DNA of 64,000 nucleotides from Synechocystis sp. LKSZ1 (lineage in GTDB: Bacteria > Cyanobacteriota > Cyanobacteriia > Cyanobacteriales > Microcystaceae): contig NZ_AP031572.1 of NCBI RefSeq assembly GCF_040436315.1, forward strand, positions 1,488,001-1,552,000. The letters are read 5' to 3'. Shown in pieces: positions 36,319 through 45,700 of the stretch (position 1 is its first letter; each line of letters opens with the position of its first letter). The translations under genes were made by a program, and so were the position numbers. Below the pieces are notes generated by a model. That model was not told the DNA's origin, did no database searches, and saw only the letters and a program-made list of their open reading frames with translations.

Positions 36319-37032
36319 ATGAAAAACTTACTTTCAAAAGCCATTCTCAAAATATTAAAGAAAACCAAACTTTATGATTCAGAAACATCGTTGACGAGTT
36401 CACTAAGTCGTTGTGTTACTAGGCAAACCATAATTAATACTATAATCGATGTTGGTGCATCCAATGGTTGCTGGTCAGCTACAGCTCGAAAATATTTTCC
36501 GACAGCCTTTTATCACCTAATTGAAGCTAATCCTTGGCATGCTCAATCCTTAGAAAATCTCAAAACACAATGGAAAAACTATGATTATACATTAGCTGCC
36601 GCAGGAGATATTGTCGGTGAAATTTATTTTAATGATAGCGATCCTTTTGGTGGTCTTGCATCCCACACTCAATCAGAGGAAACTAACTTAAAAATTCCTG
36701 TTGTTACTATTGATAGCATTGTTGAAAAATACAAACTCCCCCCCCCCTACCTACTTAAACTGGATACCCACGGTTTTGAAGTTCCTATTTTTGAAGGTGC
36801 AGTTAAAACTTTATCAAATACGAATCTTATTATTGTTGAAACTTATAACTTTGATATTAATCCCCAGAGCTTAAGATTTCCGCAGATGTGCCAATATTTG
36901 GAACAGGAAGGTTTTCGTTGTATTGATATTTGTGACCCATTATTTCGTAATCAAGATAAGGCATTATGGCAATTTGATTTATTTTTTATTCCTTCTTCTA
37001 GTCTATTCTTCCAGGATAATCAATGGAGGTAA
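36319..37032 (+). CDS. FkbM family methyltransferase
   Basis: The 237-residue protein has the FkbM layout: IIDVGASNGCWSATARKYF (SAM loop, about 36-54), YHLIEANPWHAQSL, and the family hallmark LLKLDTHGFEVPIFEGA (about 150-166), then NLIIVETYNF. FkbM enzymes O-methylate sugars or other hydroxyls. Just before the hallmark the DNA contains ten consecutive cytosines (36738-36747) coding Leu-Pro-Pro-Pro, a potential slippage site that would shift frame and cut off the last 95 residues. Strongly AT-rich otherwise. Confidence 0.88.
   Translation: MKNLLSKAILKILKKTKLYDSETSLTSSLSRCVTRQTIINTIIDVGASNGCWSATARKYFPTAFYHLIEANPWHAQSLENLKTQWKNYDYTLAAAGDIVGEIYFNDSDPFGGLASHTQSEETNLKIPVVTIDSIVEKYKLPPPYLLKLDTHGFEVPIFEGAVKTLSNTNLIIVETYNFDINPQSLRFPQMCQYLEQEGFRCIDICDPLFRNQDKALWQFDLFFIPSSSLFFQDNQWR
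36738..36747 (+). repeat. C10 homopolymer tract inside the FkbM methyltransferase gene
   Basis: Ten consecutive C bases encode the end of a Leu codon and three Pro codons in an otherwise AT-rich gene. Loss or gain of one base would break the frame. Tracts of this length are known phase-variation sites in other bacteria. A sequencing error in tract length is also possible, although the frame is intact as given. Confidence 0.85.
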
Positions 37033-37035
37033 ATT

Positions 37036-37908
37036 ATGATAAATCAAACATTGCCAAAAATCAGCATTGTCACTCCTTCCTTTAACCAAGGAGAATTTCT
37101 AGAAGAAACCATTTTTTCTGTTTTATCGCAAAATTATCCTAATCTTGAATATGTCATTATTGATGGAGGATCTACTGACAATAGTATTGATATAATTCGT
37201 AAATACCAAGATCATTTAACGTATTGGATTAGTGAGCCAGACAGAGGTCAATACGATGCAATTAATAAGGGTTTTGCACAAACGACAGGAGAGATCATGG
37301 CTTGGATAAACTCCGATGATAAGTATACTCCTTGGGCTTTTAATGTTATAGCTCAAGTGTTTAAATCACTCCTTCAAGTTGAGTGGTTAACTACTCTGTG
37401 TCCGCTCATTTGGGATAGACAGGGTAATCCAGTTTCTTTTCTCTCTAGAGGAGGCTACACCTATAGCGGATTTATGCGAGGTGAAAACTTACCAAAGTAT
37501 TGTATTCAACAAGAATCTGTTTTTTGGCGACGCTCACTCTGGGAAAGGACAGGAGCTAAACTGGATTCTTCGTTAAGATTAGCAGGTGATTTTGAACTTT
37601 GGACTAGATTTTATCAACAAGCAAAGCTTTATACGGTAGAAGTCCCTTTAGGTGGTTTTCGTTTATACGGCGATCAGAAATCCGTTATTGAATATGATAA
37701 TTACTGTCAAGAGGCGAAGGAAAGTTTAATAAAATATGGTGGCTATTGTTATCCTTCGATAATCTCAAGTTTTATTCTTGGTTTAAAGAGATATATTAAA
37801 CTGCCTCATGTTATCAGACAAATTCTAGTTAAAATAAAAATCAAGGATGAGCATAATTTATGTATTTACTCTATTGAAGAAAAAACCTGGAAGGTCAAAA
37901 AAATATAA
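37036..37908 (+). CDS. GT2 family glycosyltransferase
   Basis: This is a 290-residue GT-A enzyme: ISIVTPSFNQGEFLEETIFS at the start, VIIDGGSTDNSIDIIRKY, then the acceptor/donor segment SEPDRGQYDAINKGFAQTTG and the metal site INSDDKYTP (SDD near residue 93). GGAGGT stands just before the ATG and overlaps the stop of the FkbM gene, so translation is coupled. The family transfers one sugar to the growing glycan; specificity is not deducible. AT-rich. Confidence 0.88.
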   Translation: MINQTLPKISIVTPSFNQGEFLEETIFSVLSQNYPNLEYVIIDGGSTDNSIDIIRKYQDHLTYWISEPDRGQYDAINKGFAQTTGEIMAWINSDDKYTPWAFNVIAQVFKSLLQVEWLTTLCPLIWDRQGNPVSFLSRGGYTYSGFMRGENLPKYCIQQESVFWRRSLWERTGAKLDSSLRLAGDFELWTRFYQQAKLYTVEVPLGGFRLYGDQKSVIEYDNYCQEAKESLIKYGGYCYPSIISSFILGLKRYIKLPHVIRQILVKIKIKDEHNLCIYSIEEKTWKVKKI

Positions 37909-37924
37909 TTCTAGCTGAATAAAA

Positions 37925-38803
37925 ATGCTTGCCCCCAAAAAAAACACCTATATCATAATACCTGTACACAATAGAAAGCTTGTTACCACAAACTGCTTAA
38001 ATAATTTGAAAAGAAATGGCGATCTAGATATTTATCAGGTCATTATTATCGATGATGGATCAACTGATGGCACTAGTGAGTTTATCAAGTCTGAATATCC
38101 TAAGGTTATCCTTTTACAAGGCGATGGTAATCTTTGGTGGACTGGTGCTATTCGCATGGGTATGGAATATGCATACGAGCAGAGTGCCAACTATTTTATT
38201 TGGCTAAATGATGATTGTTATCCTCAAAAAGGAACTATCGATAAATTATTGTTTTTTTGCCATCAAGATCCTGATTTAATTATTGGATCACAATGTATTG
38301 ATTCTTCTACTTTAGAACCCAGTTATGCTGGTATTTCAACAAAAAGAAAATATTTTAAGGCAATTCATTGTCAATCTAAATCGATAATAGAATGTGATGC
38401 TTTAAACGGAAATTTAGTATGTTTTAGTCGGAACTTAATAGATAAAATTGGCTACCCAGATAACAAAATATTCCCTCATCATTTAGGAGACTTTGTTTAC
38501 ACAAATAACGCTCTTAAAAATGGCTTTAAGCTTTATATTCACGGAGGAGCTATTTCTTTTTGTTCTCAAAATCCCCAAAATGCATCATGGTTGTACTCTA
38601 AAAAATCATTTAAACAATATTGGCATGATTTTTTTCTACAAACATCGCCATCTTATTGGAAGATACAGGTATCAGCATACGAATCAGTGTTTGGAAAAAT
38701 TGGATTTTTATATTATTTTTATCATGGTTTTATAAAATTCATAATTATCTTCTTTATACTAAGACCACTACCTATAAAATTTAAACAGATTTTTAAATCA
38801 TAG
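37925..38803 (+). CDS. GT2 family glycosyltransferase
   Basis: The 292-residue protein begins TYIIIPVHNRKLVTTNCLNN and has IIIDDGSTDGTSEFIK, GDGNLWWTGAIRMGMEYA and the metal site WLNDDCYPQ (NDD near residue 97). This is the rhamnosyl/galactofuranosyl-transferase-like branch of GT2 with the GNLWWTG motif. ALNGNLVCFSRNLIDKIGYP supports the assignment. The last 30 residues are hydrophobic and aromatic and could lie against the membrane. It is followed by another GT2 gene after one base. Confidence 0.86.
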   Translation: MLAPKKNTYIIIPVHNRKLVTTNCLNNLKRNGDLDIYQVIIIDDGSTDGTSEFIKSEYPKVILLQGDGNLWWTGAIRMGMEYAYEQSANYFIWLNDDCYPQKGTIDKLLFFCHQDPDLIIGSQCIDSSTLEPSYAGISTKRKYFKAIHCQSKSIIECDALNGNLVCFSRNLIDKIGYPDNKIFPHHLGDFVYTNNALKNGFKLYIHGGAISFCSQNPQNASWLYSKKSFKQYWHDFFLQTSPSYWKIQVSAYESVFGKIGFLYYFYHGFIKFIIIFFILRPLPIKFKQIFKS

Positions 38804-38804
38804 C

Positions 38805-39755
38805 ATGAGTTATCGTAGAAATAAAGCAAATTTTATAAAAATTGGTGCCTATATTACTGGCTATAGAGATAGTTATCTCATACAAAAAACGATTGAATAC
38901 CTTGTATCACAGTCACACGCAGTAGATTTTATATTTATTGTTGACAATTCTCCCGCCAGTTTAAATATATCTATTTCCATTCCACATATTATCAAGCATT
39001 GCCCTAATAATATTGGTGTAGCAGGAGGATTAAGTACTTCTATGCAATGGTTTTTAGATAATGAATATGACTTCATTTGGGCATTTGATCAAGATAGCCA
39101 AATTGCTCCTAATAGCCTTCAAATAATGCTTTCAGAATATAATTATCTTGACAAAAACCATATTCCTGTTGCTATTATTTCTCCTACTGTAATTGATTCA
39201 CAATCTCAAATAAGACTAGCTAATGGTTACTTAAATAAGTATCAATTAAATTGGAGATTACCCAATAAAGTTGATTATTATCAGGAGAGCCTTTATCAGT
39301 GTGATGTTGTTATCACTTCTGGCTCTCTTATTAATCTCCAAGCTGCTAAAAATATTCCTCTCCCTAACCCTGACTTATTTATTGATGGCGTGGATTGGGA
39401 ATACTGCCTCAACCTGAGAAAACAGGGTTATCACATCTGCGTTAGCGAAAAGACCACCATGCAACATAACTTTGGCACATACCTCACTCATCTGAATAAA
39501 GACCATCCTATCTATATCTATTCTCCCCTACGTTACTACTACATCAACCGTAATCATACTTATATTGAAACCCGCCTTTCTGATCACCCCTATTACAGAA
39601 CCCTCTCCTACCTCCACCGTATCAAAAGCCTAATCAAAAAAATTGGCAAAATTATCATCTACGAACCCGACCAAAAACTACTAAAAATCTGGGCATCCTG
39701 CCTTGGTTTTTATCATGGCCTTATCGGCAAACTCGGCAAAACCTGGCTGCCCTAG
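38805..39755 (+). CDS. GT2 rhamnosyltransferase-like protein at the right island border
   Basis: The 316-residue protein has HIIKHCPNNIGVAGGLSTSM, IWAFDQDSQIAPNSL (DXD-like DQD) and VVITSGSLINLQAAKNIPLP, followed by FIDGVDWEYCLNLRKQGYHI, the pattern of rhamnosyltransferases. The gene is AT-rich up to about 39360 and then abruptly takes the host style (CTC, CCC, ATC codons), so its last 130 codons probably belong to the resident chromosome and the rest came with the island. Its last 72 bases have a degenerate copy 675 bases downstream. Confidence 0.87.
   Translation: MSYRRNKANFIKIGAYITGYRDSYLIQKTIEYLVSQSHAVDFIFIVDNSPASLNISISIPHIIKHCPNNIGVAGGLSTSMQWFLDNEYDFIWAFDQDSQIAPNSLQIMLSEYNYLDKNHIPVAIISPTVIDSQSQIRLANGYLNKYQLNWRLPNKVDYYQESLYQCDVVITSGSLINLQAAKNIPLPNPDLFIDGVDWEYCLNLRKQGYHICVSEKTTMQHNFGTYLTHLNKDHPIYIYSPLRYYYINRNHTYIETRLSDHPYYRTLSYLHRIKSLIKKIGKIIIYEPDQKLLKIWASCLGFYHGLIGKLGKTWLP
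39684..39755 (+). repeat. Intact copy of the duplicated 72-base glycosyltransferase gene end
   Basis: This is the 3' end of the GT2 gene, encoding KIWASCLGFYHGLIGKLGKT plus the last codons and TAG. It aligns without gaps to 40359-40430, with 59 of 72 bases identical by hand count. The two copies flank the Uma2 gene in direct orientation. Confidence 0.85.
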
Positions 39756-39804
39756 GCCTAGCCCCAATCCTCCCCGAAAAAGACTTTATAATCGGGCTAA
39801 ACCC

Positions 39805-40359
39805 ATGCACCAATCATTAAAAATGACCCTAGCCCTTTCCCCCCTTACCCTCAAGGATTTTCTGCAACTACCCAACATTGAAGAATCCCCCGCCTGGGAA
39901 CTCATCAACCAAGTGCCCAGCCAAAAACCAATGCCCACCTTGTATCACAGCCGACTGCAAAAACGCCTCGTTGCCAAAATTGATAATGCCAGCACCATCT
40001 ATGAAGCTCTCCCTGAATTTCGTTGTGTCCTGAGTACCAACTCCATCGTTCCCGATATTGCCATCACCCACACCGCCCGACTACCCACCACCAATCAACC
40101 CTTAGAAGGAGCCCCCGATTGGCTCATTGAAATTTTATTCCCCGACCAAAGAAGCACCAAAATTATCACTAAAATTCAAACCTGCCTAGAAGAAGGAACC
40201 CAATTAGCTTGGTTAATCGATCCCCTCGAAGAAATTATCTTGGTTTTTCAGCCCCATCAGCCCCTTCTCATTTGCCGAGGTGATAGCATTCTCCCCGTTC
40301 CTAGCGATCTGCCCCTAACTTTAAGCGCCCAGGAAATCTTTAGCTGGCTCCAGAGTTGA
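39805..40359 (+). CDS. Uma2 family (DUF820) putative endonuclease
   Basis: The protein has 184 residues from the ATG at 39805 (178 from 39823). Uma2 proteins are PD-(D/E)XK-fold, highly multiplied in cyanobacteria, and of uncertain function. Here IVPDIAI, PDWLIEILFPDQRSTK (the Glu and Lys of the presumed site) and LAWLIDPLEEIILVFQ are the conserved blocks. An open frame reaching back to 39703 overlaps the GT2 gene and looks like chance. The gene lies between two copies of the GT2 gene tail, at the right shoulder of the AT-rich island, and has host-like composition. Confidence 0.87.
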   Translation: MHQSLKMTLALSPLTLKDFLQLPNIEESPAWELINQVPSQKPMPTLYHSRLQKRLVAKIDNASTIYEALPEFRCVLSTNSIVPDIAITHTARLPTTNQPLEGAPDWLIEILFPDQRSTKIITKIQTCLEEGTQLAWLIDPLEEIILVFQPHQPLLICRGDSILPVPSDLPLTLSAQEIFSWLQS

Positions 40360-40430
40360 AAATCGGGGCATCTGGCCTCGGCTTTTACCCTGGCCTCATC
40401 GACAAGCTCGGCAAAACCTGGCGATCCTAG
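40359..40430 (+). pseudogene. Relic of a second GT2 gene: its last 23 codons and stop
   Basis: Read in frame, the bases encode KIGASGLGFYPGLIDKLGKT, then Trp-Arg-Ser and TAG. The intact GT2 gene ends KIWASCLGFYHGLIGKLGKT, Trp-Leu-Pro, TAG. Both segments are exactly 72 bases, differ at 13 positions, and keep the same stop. No upstream part of a second GT2 gene remains; the Uma2 gene abuts it (its stop is 40357-40359). This is best read as the surviving tail of an earlier resident glycosyltransferase gene. Confidence 0.8.
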
Positions 40431-40490
40431 GCCCAGTCAACCCTGCCTGACCCAGGATTAAAATAGAGCTACTCTCTCTTCTCCTATTCC

Positions 40491-40688
40491 ATGGCCACCA
40501 CCCCCCAAGAAGTCTGGCAACTCCTGCCCCGTTACCAACCCCTCAAAATACTGGGAGCTGTGGCCGCCATGGTAGTGCCCGCTCAGATTGCCAGCTATGC
40601 CTACCGCAAAGGCCTCTTTGTCATTGCCCAATCCGGCAAAGATCTGATGATTTTAAACGATGCTAAATTTCGCCCTAAAACCTGGTAG
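40491..40688 (+). CDS. Small conserved-looking protein (65 aa), function unknown
   Basis: The 65-residue protein starts MATTPQEVWQLLPRYQPLK, has one hydrophobic stretch (about 18-33, ILGAVAAMVVPAQI) and ends with FVIAQSGKDLMILNDAKFRP. I recall similar short proteins and C-terminal tails in cyanobacteria that lack a known function, but cannot name the family. The hydrophobic part is borderline for a membrane span. It is convergent with a GT2 gene that ends two bases later. It may be left over from a longer protein. Confidence 0.6.
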   Translation: MATTPQEVWQLLPRYQPLKILGAVAAMVVPAQIASYAYRKGLFVIAQSGKDLMILNDAKFRPKTW

Positions 40689-40690
40689 CC

Positions 40691-41638
40691 CTAACCCTTC
40701 AATACCTGGGCGAAGACAGAAAACACCCCCTTCAAAAATCGCCACCTCAGCGGACAATCTAACCCCCTCAACGCCGGCAACTCCAATAATCCCATCACCT
40801 CCTGAAACTGCCGCCAACGGCCCCGCTGCAACTGCCGCCAGGCCCCTGATAACACATATTGATGAAAAAATGCGCCCTTGCACCGACTAATCTCTGCTGT
40901 CGCCAAAATATTTAGCTTTTCCAACTCCCCAAACAACGCCAGCAATATTTTTACGGTCTCTCTATGAAATGACCCCATTGTTAAGGCCTGGGAATGCACC
41001 CGATAGGCCACCGTCACCTCCTGACAACAATACACACCATAGCAAGAAAACAACCGCATCCACATCTCCAGATCACAGGGTTCCCGCCAATCCGGATTAA
41101 AAAAACCCACCTCAGTAAACACCGGCCGTTGTATCACCATGCCCGGAAACCGCACAAACGACGAATTAGAAAATAAGCGCATCAACGCCTCCTGGGGTGA
41201 TAAATAACGATCTTGAGCAAAAACCTGCCGCTTCATCACCCGTTCCTGCTCATCCACCACCCGCACCCCAAACAACATCACCGGATACTGATTCGCCAAT
41301 CCCCGTAACTGCGCCACCAACCGATCCAGCCCCCCCGCCACAAAAAAATCATCATCATGGAGGATCACCACATACCGCCCCGTCGCCCATTGAATGGCCC
41401 GGTTCCAATTTTGCGCCATCCCCAACGGCCGTTCATGGTGTTCATACCGCCAAACCCCAGACCACCCGGCAAACACCTCAGCCGCAATATCCCTTCCCTG
41501 ATCCGTATCCGAATCATCCGTAATCACCACCTCGATTCCCACCCCGGCACTTTCGGCAATGGATTCCAAACCCCGCCGCAACCAAACCGGCCGATTATAA
41601 GCCGGAATACAAATACTTAGTAAAGGTAAGTCAGTCAT
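40691..41638 (-). CDS. GT2 family glycosyltransferase
   Basis: The 315-residue protein is a GT-A enzyme: LSICIPAYNRPVWLRRGLES at the start, VVITDDSDTDQGRDI, PLGMAQNWNRAIQWATG and the metal site LHDDDFFVAGG (DDD near residue 95). DWREPCDLEMWMRLF is the conserved acceptor-side segment. Composition is host-like (GC-rich), unlike the island just to the left. It begins one base after the stop of the ABC ATPase gene, so the two are probably co-transcribed, which hints at a role in assembling whatever that transporter handles. Confidence 0.88.
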   Translation of the reverse strand: MTDLPLLSICIPAYNRPVWLRRGLESIAESAGVGIEVVITDDSDTDQGRDIAAEVFAGWSGVWRYEHHERPLGMAQNWNRAIQWATGRYVVILHDDDFFVAGGLDRLVAQLRGLANQYPVMLFGVRVVDEQERVMKRQVFAQDRYLSPQEALMRLFSNSSFVRFPGMVIQRPVFTEVGFFNPDWREPCDLEMWMRLFSCYGVYCCQEVTVAYRVHSQALTMGSFHRETVKILLALFGELEKLNILATAEISRCKGAFFHQYVLSGAWRQLQRGRWRQFQEVMGLLELPALRGLDCPLRWRFLKGVFSVFAQVLKG

Positions 41639-41639
41639 C

Positions 41640-42590
41640 TCAGGACACCTGTTGATGTCCTAATTTGAGAAAAATTTCCTCCAGATTTTCCTGGAGCAGT
41701 TGAAACTCTGTCAGCGGAAATCCTTCCAGAACCAGGGCCCGAAGTAAATCAGCACTGGCTGATGCTTCACCACTAAAAGCCAGGGTGATTTGTTGTTTGT
41801 CTAAATTCAGATCTAAGGAATCAACACCGGGATACTGACTTAACCAATGGTGGAGGTCAGCTAAGCGCTCCAGGGCCTTGATGCGAATTTGCTGTCTTCC
41901 TAATCGTCGGTAAAGGGCCTCCAAAGAGGTGCTTTCCACCAAACAGCCCAGTTCCATGATGCCCACGGCCGTACAAAGCTCCGCTAGGTCACTGAGGACG
42001 TGGGAGGAAATCAGAATGGTCATCCCGGCCTTTTGCAGAACCTTGATAATTTCCCGAAACTGCATCCGGGCCAGGGGGTCTAGCCCCGATACCGGCTCAT
42101 CCAGTAAGAGTAAAACCGGCTCATGGATAATGGTGCGGGCTAGACTGAGTCGCTGTTTCATACCCCGAGAAAGGGTGCGAATTTTGCTCTGGCGTTTACT
42201 GGTCAACTGCACCAGTTCTAAAACCTCTTGGATACGGTGGCGGCGGTGGGGCGTGGTTAAAAAGTACAAGCGGGCAAAGTAGTCGAGGTAATCCCAGACG
42301 GTTAAATTGTCGTAGAGGGGATAGTCATCGGGAAGATAGCCCAGATATTGCTTGAGGCGGAGATTGTCTTCCCCCGGTATCAGCCGGTCGCCAAAGAGAA
42401 AGATTTCCCCCGTGGAGGCTTCTTCGGCCATGGCTAATAGGCGGATTAAGGTAGTCTTGCCAGCCCCATTAGGGCCAATGAGACCATAGACGGCTCCTTC
42501 GGGAACTTCAAGGTCAACGTTATTGACGGCCCGCTGACGCTCAAATTGTTTGGTCAGGCCTTGGGTGGTAATGGCTAATGTCTCTGCCAT
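41640..42590 (-). CDS. ABC transporter ATP-binding protein (CcmA/ABC-2 type)
   Basis: This 316-residue ATPase has Walker A GPNGAGKTT (about 38-46), Q-loop YLPDDYPLYD, signature LSRGMKQRLSLA, Walker B LLLLDEPVSGLD and H-loop SSHVLSD. After residue 220 a regulatory domain follows. The type is that of ABC-2 exporters and gliding/secretion systems (CcmA, GldA). The matching permease is not next to it and not in the window. It is divergent from the giant glycosyltransferase gene, with 136 bases between them that should hold two promoters. Confidence 0.9.
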   Translation of the reverse strand: MAETLAITTQGLTKQFERQRAVNNVDLEVPEGAVYGLIGPNGAGKTTLIRLLAMAEEASTGEIFLFGDRLIPGEDNLRLKQYLGYLPDDYPLYDNLTVWDYLDYFARLYFLTTPHRRHRIQEVLELVQLTSKRQSKIRTLSRGMKQRLSLARTIIHEPVLLLLDEPVSGLDPLARMQFREIIKVLQKAGMTILISSHVLSDLAELCTAVGIMELGCLVESTSLEALYRRLGRQQIRIKALERLADLHHWLSQYPGVDSLDLNLDKQQITLAFSGEASASADLLRALVLEGFPLTEFQLLQENLEEIFLKLGHQQVS

Positions 42591-42726
42591 AGTTGGACGC
42601 TCTAGAATTTACAGTTACTCCGGATCAATACTGAGGGCAGACAAGACCTGGGATCATAGTTCAGTAACATGGCTTGAGGTGGAGGAAGTTGCCTCCTATT
42701 ATTAGGGATGCTGACCTGGTGTACTG

Positions 42727-45700
42727 ATGCACAAATTTATTGTTATTGACCATTCTCTGCGGGACTTACAGGGCCATCATTACGAATGCAGTCTGAGTAT
42801 TGCGGAAGCGGCACAGCGAGCGGGCTATGATCCTCTGATCTTGGCTCACCGACAGTTTAATTCCTCCCCAACGCCCGATTCGATCCCGATTATGCCAGTG
42901 TTTGAGGTGGATTGGTTGAATCAAACCGGCGGCCAAGAGTCATCCCAGACCGTAGCGGTCGAGGAGTCAGTGATTTCCTGGTGGCAAGACTGGGCCCAAA
43001 CTGCTCAAGGGGCCAAGTTCCGGGAAAAACTCCAGGGCAGTCGAGAACGCTTGGGGCTTTGGTGGCAAAAAGACCGGGAGGCTCTCAAGGCCATTCCCTT
43101 TAGCCATCTCACCGTCGGTTTACTTAAAACCCTCTGGGGTGGCCTGCGGTTTGCCGGTCAATCCCTCCGGCCTACCCAGCAGGAGGTTGGCCCAACCGGA
43201 ACCCAAACGTTGCCCTACTGCTCCTTTGGCCAGAGTCTGGCGGAGATATTGCCGAGTCTAGGATTAACGGCCCAAGACCAGGTTTTTATCCACACCATTG
43301 GCATTGAACAATTAGAGGAACTATTCATTTTTTTGCAAGGGCAAGCGCGAGAGGCCCTACCGCTTTTCCATATTTTGCTCCGCCGAGACCCCGACGAACC
43401 TTTGGTACTGAATGCTCCGGGTCTAGGCCTAACGGGATGTTTACAGACCTATTACAGTAGTCAACTCTGGCCCAGTAAAATTCGCTTCTACACTGATACA
43501 GAAGACCTTGTCCGCAATCATGAGGCCCTGAGTCCCATTCGTCTGGGCCAAATTCCGATTCCCTTCCGCCAGGAAAAATTAAGCCTCACCCCAGAGCCTG
43601 ACCCCGCTCAACCGATTCACCTCGTCTATTTAGGGGACGCCCGCTCTGAAAAAGGCTATCAACATCTGCCGGCCCTGGTGGCCCAGCTTTGGGACGACTA
43701 CCTCCAACCCGGCAAAGTCCGCTTCACTATCCAATCCAACTACAACGTCCAGGGAGGAGAACCGGGCATCCTGGCGGCCAAGATCAGTCTGGCCCAATAC
43801 CCCAGGGCTAAAGTGCAACTAATTGAGGCCCCCCTAACCCCAGAGGACTATTATCAACTCCTGGTCAGTGCAGATCTCGTTGTGTTGCCCTACGATCCCC
43901 AGAGCTATCAACGCACTTCCGGGGTGTTAACGGAGGCCCTGGCGGCCGGTAAACCCGTCGTCGTTCCCGCTGGCAGTTGGTTGGCCCAACAGGTCGATGA
44001 CCAGCGGGGTCGCATTTATGTCCATCCCGGCAAGTTACCCCAGGCGGTGATCAGTGCTCTAGACAATTTAACGGACCTGACGGAAGCGGCCCAGGCCTAT
44101 GCTCCTCAGTGGCGGCAACAGCAATCCCCCGACCGACTACTACAAATTTTGTTGAGGCCTGAACCAGAGCCAGAAAGTCGGATTCCGGCCCTGTTGTTTG
44201 TAATCGCGTTGGAAAGTATTCGAGCACTAGAGCCTATTCTGCGGTACTGGGGCCAACGGGGTTATCGGCTCTTTGTCCTGGTCTATGGGCCAGAATCCAC
44301 CGTCTCAGTCGAAAAAGCTCGCTGGGGCCAAACCTTAAAGCGTCTGGGTGTTACCTATTGCCACTGGCTGAGCTTCCCAACAGACTCCCCCCTGGGCCAA
44401 GGTTGGTTCCAGGATTGGCAGGCCTGGCAACAAGTCGCTTTCCCTCAAAACTGGCAGGCCCTGGGGCCAGATTTCATTTGCTTAGATAATCCCCTCTGTT
44501 GGGCTGGCTTGGAGCAGGTAAACGTCGGCCACCCCGTCCTAATCACGATTCAGACCGTTCAGAGCTATTGCTACGCTCAACAGCATCAGCGGGAGATTAA
44601 CCCCCAGGAACTGGCGGCGGAAATCGCAGTCCTGCAAAAGGCCCGGGTTTTATTGCCCACCTCTCCCGTACTGGCGGAAAAATTGGCCGAGCTAACGGGC
44701 CATTCCCAAATTTATCCCCTTCGTTCTCACCAGCAGAGCATTCCGGCCCAACGCAACCTAGAACAGGCTTTTATTCAACAACAACTCAACCAGATCTTGC
44801 CGTTAGTTTTACCGGAAAAGGCCCTCACCAGTCCGATAGCCATACCGAAAAAAAGCCAGGGCCTCAAGATTGCGGTTCTTTATCCCTGGGGAGACCTGCC
44901 TGAGCGCCAAAGTGGGGCCAGTCAACGAACGGGCCTGATGGTGGATTACCTGCAAGAGCAGGGTTTTGAAGTCAGCGTGTTTAGCATTGGCGAGCGACCG
45001 GCGGGATGGCATAACCAAGTTTATTTTGAGTACCATCGACCGCAGTTTGACCAGGCCCCTCTCGTCCAGAATGTCTATCAACAGGCCTATCAAACTTGGC
45101 AGGCGGCCCAGGAATTTAAGCAAAATCATCATCTCAAGACTCAGGTCGACCGAGAGACATCTGAAGAAACCCGCCATTGGTTGCCCTGGATCTACTATTC
45201 CTTCCGCCACGACCCCCATTTCCAGGCCTGGCTGGAAGCCATTATCGCTGAGGCCGATGCGGTGATTCTCGAATATCCCTTCTGGGGGGCTTTGGTTGGG
45301 CCGATGTGTCAACGCCAGGGCCGACCACTCATTTTGACGGCCCATGATGTTTTGGCCAAGCAGTTAGCGGCTACTAGTGCCTTGGCCCCCATTGCCCTCT
45401 ACGAAGAATTACAGGCCCTTAAACTCGCTAACGCTGTTATTACCCTTTCCCCCCTTGACCAGGCCTTTTTTGCCGACTGGGGCCTGACCAGTCTGTGCAT
45501 TCCCATCGGCATTGACTACGCTCAAATTCAACAGTCAGAGGCCTTGGAGCCAGATTTGTTCGATTCTTTGGCCAGTCAACGGGATTGGCGTAAACCCTTT
45601 TGTCTCTTCGTGGGCAGTCAGCACAGCCCTAATTTGGAAGCCGTCGAACAACTCAAAAATTGGAGCCAGGCCGGGGGGCAAACCTGGGATATCGTCATCG

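Larger units (their letters stand above)
28990..39360. other. AT-rich glycan-synthesis island
   Basis: From about 28990 to 39360 the base composition drops sharply in GC, A/T-ending codons dominate and GGCC almost vanishes (none in a counted 600-base sample at 36301-36900, against 8 in 16801-17400). All intact genes inside are methyltransferases, glycosyltransferases or sugar-modifying enzymes on the plus strand. The part 33221-35316 is less AT-rich and holds two HIP1 sites. Both outer borders lie inside genes. No integrase, transposase or tRNA is present, so homologous exchange is more likely than integrase-driven insertion. Border positions are by eye, within about 50 bases. Confidence 0.75.

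Noticed and set aside
41197-41523. Pro-rich 108-codon plus-strand frame opposite the GT2 gene.
   Set aside because: The repetitive Pro/Thr content is what the complement of a GC-rich minus-strand gene yields; the opposing frame carries clear GT2 motifs.
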